Shown here: positions 1 through 7,700 of the stretch, piece by piece
How positions within the stretch are numbered: the first letter of the stretch is position 1
Layout: every line of letters begins with the position of its first letter
Assembly (NCBI GenBank): GCA_002329365.1
Contig: DCUB01000001.1
Location: forward strand, 718-13,446
Length of the DNA stretch: 12,729 nucleotides
Direction of reading: 5' to 3'
Origin: Ruminococcaceae bacterium UBA1425
GTDB lineage: Bacteria > Bacillota > Clostridia > Oscillospirales > Acutalibacteraceae
The notes under the pieces: generated by a model
What the model was told of the DNA's origin: nothing
Databases searched by the model: none
What the model saw: the letters and a program-made list of their open reading frames with translations, nothing else
Program-made: the position numbers and the translations under genes

Positions 1-96
1 GACCTGGCAAAGGGCCTGGAACAGCTTGGCGCCACCATTGGCGTGGATATCCGCTGTCAGCACGAGGATATTTTCAATAAAATGCACCGGATTTAA
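1..96 (+). CDS. ACT domain protein, UPF0237 family (3' end only)
   Basis: Only the last 31 codons are in the window, with the TAA stop at 94-96. The frame reads as the C-terminal end of a small ACT-domain protein and closes with DIFNKMHRI, which is like the ends of UPF0237 proteins (the SP_0238 family, known from a pneumococcal structure). ACT domains bind small ligands, often amino acids, and usually act as regulators; the ligand of this family is not established. The family is commonly encoded just upstream of a PFL/UPF0210 gene, and that is what follows here after 18 bases, so the two are probably one operon. Its codons match the first part of the next gene (no ATA isoleucine codons) and not the rest of the window. 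The start lies outside the window. Confidence 0.85.
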   Translation, partial: DLAKGLEQLGATIGVDIRCQHEDIFNKMHRI

Positions 97-114
97 GGCT
101 GGGAGGGCCCGAAG

Positions 115-1479
115 ATGATAAATTTATTTGAAGCCAATGAGACAAATAAAATGATTACCGAGGAAAACCTCGATGTGCGCACCATTACCCTGGGTATCAG
201 CCTTCTGGACTGCGTTACGGACGATCTGGTGAAGCTGAACCAGAATATTTACGAAAAAATCACGGATCTTGCGAAAAATCTGGTATCCACCGGAAAGCAG
301 ATCGAGCGGGAGTTCGGCATACCCATTGTGAACAAACGGATTTCCGTTACACCCATCGCTTTAGTGGGCGGGCGCGCCTGCAGGCGTCCGGAGGATTATG
401 TGACCATTGCCAGAACCCTGGACCGGGCGGCCAGAGAGGTGGACGTGAACTTTATCGGCGGTTATTCGGCGCTTGTGCACAAGGGCTTCGCTTCGGGCGA
501 CGAGGAGTTTTTAAAAAGCATACCCGAGGCGCTCTCAATAACGGAGCGCGTCTGCGGAAGCGTCAACATAGGCAGCACAAAAACAGGAATAAACATGGAC
601 GCCGTCGCGCTGATGGGCGCAATCATAAAGAAAACAGCCGAGAAAACGGCGGACGACAACTGCATCGGAGCGGCAAAGCTCGTTGTTTTCTGCAACGCGC
701 CGGAGGATAACCCGTTTATGGCGGGCGCGTTCCACGGAGCGGGCGAGCCGGACTGCGTTATAAACGTCGGAGTGTCCGGCCCGGGAGTTGTGCAGAGCGC
801 GCTAAAAAAGATACCCGACGGCAATTTAACTGACGTCGCCGAAACTGTTAAAAGAACAGCCTTCAAGATAACGAGAGTCGGCAACCTTGTTGCGCGGGAG
901 GCGGCTAAAAGGCTCGGAGTGCCGTTCGGAATCGTCGACCTGTCTTTAGCGCCCACTCCTGCTGTCGGCGACTCCGTCGCGCACATACTTGAGGAAATGG
1001 GGCTTGAACGCTGCGGCGCCCACGGAACTACGGCGGCGCTCGCACTGTTGAACGACGCAGTAAAAAAGGGCGGGGTGATGGCGTCATCACATGTCGGCGG
1101 GCTTTCTGGGGCTTTCATACCCGTCACGGAGGACGCGGGGATGATAGAGGCTGCCGAATGCGGCTGTCTGACGATAGAAAAGCTTGAGGCGATGACCGCC
1201 GTCTGCTCGGTTGGTCTCGACATGATAGCCATACCGGGCAGAACCTCCGCCGAAACAATAGCCGCCATAATAGCCGACGAGGCGGCAATCGGCATGATAA
1301 ACTCAAAAACAACCGCCGTAAGGCTTGTTCCCGCAATCGGCAAGGATGTCGGCGACAAGCTCGACTTCGGCGGTCTGCTCGGCGGCGGTCCCGTTATGAA
1401 AGTAAATTCATATTCCTCCGAACGGTTTATAGGGCGCGGCGGAAGAATTCCGGCTCCGATACAAAGCCTGAAGAACTAA
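115..1479 (+). CDS. PFL family protein (UPF0210 / DUF711)
   Basis: A 454-residue protein, full length for the family (about 450). It matches the PFL/UPF0210 family (pneumococcal SP_0239 type), predicted cytoplasmic, with a fold related to glycyl-radical pyruvate formate-lyase-like enzymes; its reaction is unknown. Conserved stretches are visible: NLDVRTITLGISLLDC near residues 18-33, GGRACRRPEDY near 85-95, NIGSTKTGINMDAVA near 151-165, and a glycine-rich segment around 200-225 (AGAFHGAGEPD, VGVSGPGVV). The start at 115 has a good GGGAGGG site at 101-107, 7 bases upstream, and matches the usual N-terminus; the ATG at codon 13 is less likely. It follows the ACT gene closely. Oddity: codon use changes sharply near base 520. 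Before that 2 of 13 Ile codons are ATA and no Val codon is GTC; after it 20 of 26 Ile codons are ATA and GTC is common. The reading frame and protein remain intact. Confidence 0.93.
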   Translation: MINLFEANETNKMITEENLDVRTITLGISLLDCVTDDLVKLNQNIYEKITDLAKNLVSTGKQIEREFGIPIVNKRISVTPIALVGGRACRRPEDYVTIARTLDRAAREVDVNFIGGYSALVHKGFASGDEEFLKSIPEALSITERVCGSVNIGSTKTGINMDAVALMGAIIKKTAEKTADDNCIGAAKLVVFCNAPEDNPFMAGAFHGAGEPDCVINVGVSGPGVVQSALKKIPDGNLTDVAETVKRTAFKITRVGNLVAREAAKRLGVPFGIVDLSLAPTPAVGDSVAHILEEMGLERCGAHGTTAALALLNDAVKKGGVMASSHVGGLSGAFIPVTEDAGMIEAAECGCLTIEKLEAMTAVCSVGLDMIAIPGRTSAETIAAIIADEAAIGMINSKTTAVRLVPAIGKDVGDKLDFGGLLGGGPVMKVNSYSSERFIGRGGRIPAPIQSLKN

Positions 1480-1551
1480 ACAGGCAATTATCACGCCCGG
1501 GTACTGTGAAATATTACGGAAAACAAACAAAATCATTGTATAAAAACACAG

Positions 1552-1581
1552 TTGACATTGCTTGCATTAATATGATAAAAT
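1552..1581 (+). promoter_or_regulatory. Sigma-70-type promoter of the giant secreted protein gene
   Basis: A perfect -35 box TTGACA (1552-1557) is followed after 18 bases by TAAAAT (1576-1581, 5 of 6 to TATAAT). A TGA directly before it (1573-1575) makes an extended -10. The spacer is AT-rich. Transcription should begin near 1588. That places the start point at or just after the upstream ATG at 1586, so that ATG cannot serve as the start and the ATG at 1709 is favoured, with a leader of about 120 bases. Confidence 0.75.
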
Positions 1582-1587
1582 TTGTAT

Positions 1588-1708
1588 GGCTTATCATGTG
1601 TTCAAGTCTGCAAATTATTATTCTCGGCTGACAACAAGCCGAGAGCGGCAATTGCAGCGGTGTTTTTGTTGTTTTCATGTAAGAAATACATTCCGGGAGG
1701 TAGCAAAT
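1588..1708 (+). promoter_or_regulatory. 5' leader with a hairpin and a strong ribosome binding site
   Basis: This inferred untranslated leader contains a 7-bp perfect stem (CTCGGCT 1623-1629 with AGCCGAG 1637-1643, loop GACAACA). A U-rich tract follows at about 1662-1675. A weak 5-bp stem (ATGTA 1677-1681 with TACAT 1687-1691) lies just before the Shine-Dalgarno sequence GGGAGG (1695-1700), which is 8 bases from the ATG. The order of stem, U-run and a second structure near the ribosome site could mean attenuation or mRNA stabilisation, but I recognise no known riboswitch class. The U-run is about 20 bases away from the first stem, so a classic terminator is unlikely. Confidence 0.4.
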
Positions 1709-4700
1709 ATGAAAAAAACCAAGAGGGTCATTAGCTTTCTGATGACTTTCGTTATGTTGTTGACGATGGTCAGTTCAGGGCTGTCCGCTCTGGCGGCTGT
1801 AAACATCACCAACTCACCGGTGACCGTTACGATAGTTGCGCCCGAGCTGATTTACCTGAAGCCGGGGGCGACAAACTTCCAGTATTTCATTGCCGGCGCG
1901 GCAAACGGAGTTGCGCCGTCGAAGTCACTGGACAGCACCGGCACAATCACCTTTCAGTGTTCCCAGACAGCGTCGAGCATATCGGTGGCTGCAAGCGGCG
2001 CCGACACAATCACGTTTTCACCAAGCTCGGCGACAAACTCCACAACACTTACAACCACAATAACAGCCGGAACAAAGGCTAATTCCGGCCTTATCACATG
2101 GACTTTTACATATGTTGTAAACGGCGTTACATACAAGTCGTATGCCGGCACGTATGTTTACAAGCCGTACCTCGGGCAGGTAGGAGCGCAGTATACATAC
2201 CAGTATCAGACAAGCGTAGGTAACGAGCCGGTCTGCGGTGCGTATGCCTTTATCGTCGGCGTGCACAGCGTCACGGGAGGTCCGTACAACTGCTATTACA
2301 CGGGCACAAGCGGATTCGCTAAGTCTCCTCTTACCGAAGGCTGGGGCAGCGCCAACGTTCCTACAGCAAGTGTCGACGCATTTCAACATATCGTTGCGGA
2401 TTATTACCCCTCGAATTCATCCAACACGGGCGGTGTAGCAAGCTACGGCAGAACAAGAACCGACAACAAGTCCGTTACCGCCGGCTCAACGGGAGTTTAC
2501 GGCACGCTGACCATTGACTCAAGCCGATATACCCCGGGCTCCAACCTCGACCTTATCCCGAACTTCTGGGCGGGCTGGATGATTCACCATACAAAAAGCT
2601 CCAGCGACACACATAAGCTTGCCTCTTTCAATACAACAACGGCGGGAGCTTCCCTTACCTTTGCATCAGACGTCAATTATACAAACGGACAGAACGGTCA
2701 GGGCTTTAATAACTTCAGACCTACGGGAACCATACCCACGTCAAGCACAAGATACGATATGAACGCGCACTTCAACTTTGAGAGGTCCAGCTCCTCAAGC
2801 GTCCACCTTAATCTTTTGTTCGGTCTGCAGCTTAACCTTGTAAACAAAGCAACGCTGAGAACAACAATAAACAACGCCGTAACAGCAAACTACCAGCAGG
2901 CCGATTACACGGTAGCCTCCTGGAACGCCTATGCTTCCGCTCTTACAACGGCATACACGGTGCTCGGCGACCCGACACAGGACGCCTCTACCGTTTCGGC
3001 GACAGTAACGGCATTGAACAACGCCGTCAGCGGCCTTGTAAGAAACCAGTACACATACACCGTATACCACAAGCTTCCCGCAGCGGACGGCTTCCAGTAT
3101 ACCTATAACGGCGCGACCTACACAGCGTCCGGCGGATATGTTACCATCACCGAAACGGGCAGCTTCAACTCCAACTACAATGTAACGGTTTCGGCAAATA
3201 CTGATTTCTCCGGCTATAATTACGTCGCGACAAGCGGTGCTCCGTCGAGCGTTACTTATTCATACAGAAGGTCAAACATTGAACATACATTCTATTATAA
3301 TGCTTTGACAAGCACTATATATTTCGTCAACGATACGATTCACAGCGGCTTCGTAACGAATTACGACGCTTCAATGACCGTCACCTACGGTCAGCCTTAC
3401 GGAACGTTCAAAACACCGTCCATGGAAGGCTGGAGGTTTAACGGCTGGTACAGCGGAGGCGTAAAGGTGCTCGGAACAACTCTCTGCACAATGATAAGCT
3501 CCTCGCTTACGCTTACGTCAAACTGGACCTGCTACTTTGCGGGCGGACACGGCTCAAGTGACGACCCGTTCCTTGTCAGCTCGCTCCAGCACCTTGATAA
3601 CATCGACGACACCACGGTTGTATCAGACAATGCTGGTAAATATTTCAAGCAGACGGCAAGCTTCGACTACACACTTGCCTATCCTGCCGTCAAGACGTTT
3701 GCCGGCAACTACAACGGTCAGAACTATACTATTAACGTTCTGTCATCGACGACCGTTGCGGACACCACCTACGCCAATATTTTCGGCAACGTGTCGAACG
3801 CTTCGATTTACAATTTAAACGTTAATCTTAGAGGCAGGATGCAGACATCCAACTTTGCTACCGACAATTACGCGGGCTTTGTCGGAAGGCTCAACAACTC
3901 GAGCCTGTCCGATATCCAGATAACCTCCTCCGACGCTATTCTGAACGTGGGAACCGCAGCCGGAAAAGGCTACACCGGCATTATGGCGGGCTACGTTACG
4001 GGAACATCAAGTATCGTCAATTCGTCTGTTACGATAAACGGCGGCACTCTTTCCAATGCGGGCAACACGGCTCTTCAGAACGCCTTCTTGGGGGCCGTCG
4101 CGACCGGAGCGGCGTTTACGAAAACAAACACATGGACGCTTATTAACACAGTGCCTGCGGGATATACGGGTGCTTTGAGCAACAACGTCATGCGTGTGCG
4201 CGAAAACGGCGCCGCCTCCTTGTCAATCATCGAAGCCACCGGAATATATACGTTTACCGCTGTGCCGAACGATGGCTGGACGGCGCAGTACCGTACGGCA
4301 TCAGACGGATTGGTAAGCAGCAACGCGACCTACTCTCCCGAAACATCGCTTAACGGAGCGGAGTATTATGTCTGCTTTGTTAAGGGCGTAACGGTGGCTG
4401 CGAGCTCCGGCGGCACCGTCACCGGCGCGGGATTGTATAACGTCAGGCAGGGCGAGCAGATAACGGGCATAACGGCTACTCCATCAACCGGTTATCACTT
4501 CGTAAACTGGTCCAACACAACAAACGGTACGCTTTCGTCAACGACAAGCCCGGAGACAACCTTCACGATGGGTACGACCTCGGGTATCATAACAGGCAAC
4601 TTCGCTGTTAACACCTATACCCTTGTATATAACGCGAACGCCGGAACCGACCAGGTTACCGTACCTTCGCCCGCGGTTTACAGCTACGGCCAGAGTGTCA

Positions 4701-7700
4701 CAATAGCGCAGGCTCCCTCAAGGCCGGGCTATGAATTTGTCATGTGGAATACCGCAAGCGACGGAAGCGGCACTACCTATGCCGTTCAGGGCACCTACAC
4801 GAACCTGTCCATAACCGAAGGCGCAACCGTTACACTGTACGCTATCTGGAACAGGCTCAAGTACAATGTGATTTTCATCACTAACGAAGGCACAACAGTT
4901 GAGAACTTTATGAACATAGACTACGGAACGGTAATTACGTTCCCCACGACAACAAAGACGGGTTATTTGTTCGACATGTGGTACGAGTCGCCTACATTTA
5001 CGGGCGGCAACAGCTATCCCGCCGGCGGACAAAAAACCATTTACGCAAGCCTTACGGTCTATGCCAAGTGGAACCCGATTTCGTACACCATATCGTTCAG
5101 CGCCGAAGGTGCCACTAACGTACCCAACTCTATGACCGTGTATTACAGCGAAACGCCGTCTATAATACTGCCGTCCAACATCCCGTTTAAGGCGGGCTGG
5201 ACTTTCATTTCATGGAATACAAATACGGGCGGCAGCGGTACGACATATCATCCCGGAGACGAAATAACGACCAACCTGCGCAGCACGCAGGGCGCAAACG
5301 TCACTCTCTACGCCATATGGCAGGCTGCAACGTTTACCGTAACATGGGATTTAAGCGGCGGTTCACTTAACGGAAGCTCGACGAACTTTAATACATCCGT
5401 CGTTTTCGGTTCCAATTATACCGTGCCGACCGGCACGTTCGTCAAGCCCGGTCACACGTTTGTCGGCTGGTTCACCGCCCAAACGGGAGGAACACAGATT
5501 ACGAACGACACGGTTGTTAATATAACCGACAATGTCACTTACTACGCGCATTGGAATTACGCGAACTATACCATTAAATTCAACTCCAACGGCGGTTTAC
5601 TTCCGCCCGAGGCCGACCCCGACTCGATGAACGACATTGTCTGCACTTACGGTACGGAGTATGTTCTGCCCCTTAACACTTTCATAAAGGCCGGCTATAA
5701 CTTCATGGGATGGGCACTGACATCCGGCGGCGACGTTGCGTATATCAACGGCGGAACGGTTTCAAATCTTACCGGAACGGTAGACGGCGTTGTAACGCTA
5801 TACGCCGTCTGGTCGCCGATAACATACAGCGTTTCCTACCTCAAAAACGGCGGCAACGGCAGCATGCTTCCGAGTTCCGTTAAGATGGGCGCAACAATAA
5901 ACCTCAAGACAAACACGTTTACAAGAACCGGTTACAGATTCTACGGCTGGGCAACAAGCGAAAGCAAGGCTGCAGCTATGGAGGTCGCATATGCCGACGG
6001 CGCGAGCTTCACGTTGACCGTCGCCGCGGCCGTTTCTCTGTATGCCGTATGGTCAAGGAACACCACCGTTACCTGGTCGCTTGAGGGCGGCACATATAAC
6101 GGCAGCTCAACATCCCCCACGACAAACGTCTATTACGGCGACTACTTTGTCCTTCCCACAGGCGATATGCAAAAATCCAGCAGCGTGTTCGCCGGCTGGT
6201 TCGACAGGCCGCAAAATCAGCCCGGAGCCATCCAGATTACAAACGCGACACAGCTTCTTACAAACGACGATACAACCGTTTACGCTCACTGGCAGTATAC
6301 TGACGCAAAATATAACATCAGGCATTTCCAGCAGAATATTGACGGCACATACCCCGCGGAGCCGGAAAGAACGGTTGAAATCACAGCCACTATCGGCAGT
6401 ACGGTTATAGCGTCGCCTCTTCCCGCGGGAACAACGGGCTACGCCGGATTCTCTTATGCGAACACGACATATCAGAACAGCTCCATGCCGGAGGAAGTAA
6501 ACGGCTCCAGCGCACAGGTTGTGTCCGACGGCTCGCTTGAATTCAATGTTTATTATTCAAGAAACAGCTATACCGTCACCTTTAACGGCAACGACGCGAC
6601 CGGCGGCTCAATGGTACAGCAGAGCTTCAAGTACAACGAACAAAAGGCTCTTACGCCCAACGCGTTTGAAAAGACCGGCCACAAGTTTATCGGTTGGGCG
6701 ACAACACAGGCTCAGGCGACAAACGGTATCGTATCCTATGTCGACGGGTTCGAGTACACAATGGGAACCGCCAATGTCACGCTGTACGCTGTCTGGCAGC
6801 TCAACGAATACACAATCACCTTCTCTGCCGGCGACGGTAAAATGCTGATAGAAGGTCAGCTCGTTTCACAGTATTTACTTAAGGCCACCGTCGGTGAGAA
6901 TATCGAAAGTAGAATACCGCCCAACCCGACAAGAGACGGCTACTCCTTCGTAAGCTGGCAGAAAGCCGGAATTAACTACACGATTCCGACAACGATGCCG
7001 AACGAAAACATCACCGTTACGGCATCATGGAGCGCAAACACATACTATATCACATTCGCGCCGAACGGCGGAACAGGCACAATGGCACAACAGGGCATCG
7101 TGTTCGGGCAGTCCGCCAATCTTACAAGCAACGCGTTTACAAGAACAGGCTACAAGTTCGGCTACTGGTCCGACGGCGCGAATATTTACGCCAACGGCGC
7201 GGTTTACGCTATGACCTCTCCGGGCGACGTGACGCTTAATGCGAACTGGACGCCGAACACCTACACAGTCACCTTTAACGCGAATAGCGGCGGCGGCACG
7301 GCTCCCTCAGATGTTACGGCAACCTACGACTCGCCGTTCACTCTTCCCGCAAACACATTCACAAAAACAGGTCACTCGTTCTCCGGCTGGGCGCTTACAC
7401 CGGGCGGTGCCGTTGCTTACGCCGACGTGGCGACAGTAAGCGACAACCTTGCGACGGGAGAGGCTGGCAACACTCAGGTTACTCTTTACGCCGTCTGGGA
7501 TATCGGCTATTACGAAATAACGTATGTCGCGGACGGAGCGACAACCGGCACTGTACCGCCACCGACAATCGGATACTTTAACGAGCCGGTAGTATTAGCC
7601 GACGGTACAGGGCTTGCGATTGAAAACGAAACAGAGAGCCGTACGTTCATCGGCTGGACATTAATAGAGGGCGGTACGGAACCTCAAATCCCGCCGGAAA

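Noticed and set aside
462..1358. 298-residue open frame on the minus strand
   Set aside because: It lies wholly antisense to the conserved PFL gene, has a Ser/Ala/Pro-rich composition typical of a shadow frame, and resembles no family.
1586..1708. Upstream ATG adding 41 residues to the giant protein
   Set aside because: It lies at the predicted transcription start, has no Shine-Dalgarno sequence, and would bury the signal peptide behind a Cys/Arg-rich stretch; the ATG at 1709 has GGGAGG 8 bases upstream.
1588..1708. c-di-GMP riboswitch in front of the surface protein gene
   Set aside because: Such switches often control surface proteins in clostridia, but the conserved core elements are not visible here.
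6042..6410. Open frames in other phases within the repeat region, such as this 122-codon one
   Set aside because: Thr/Pro/Arg-rich shadows of the InlB coding frame without ribosome sites.
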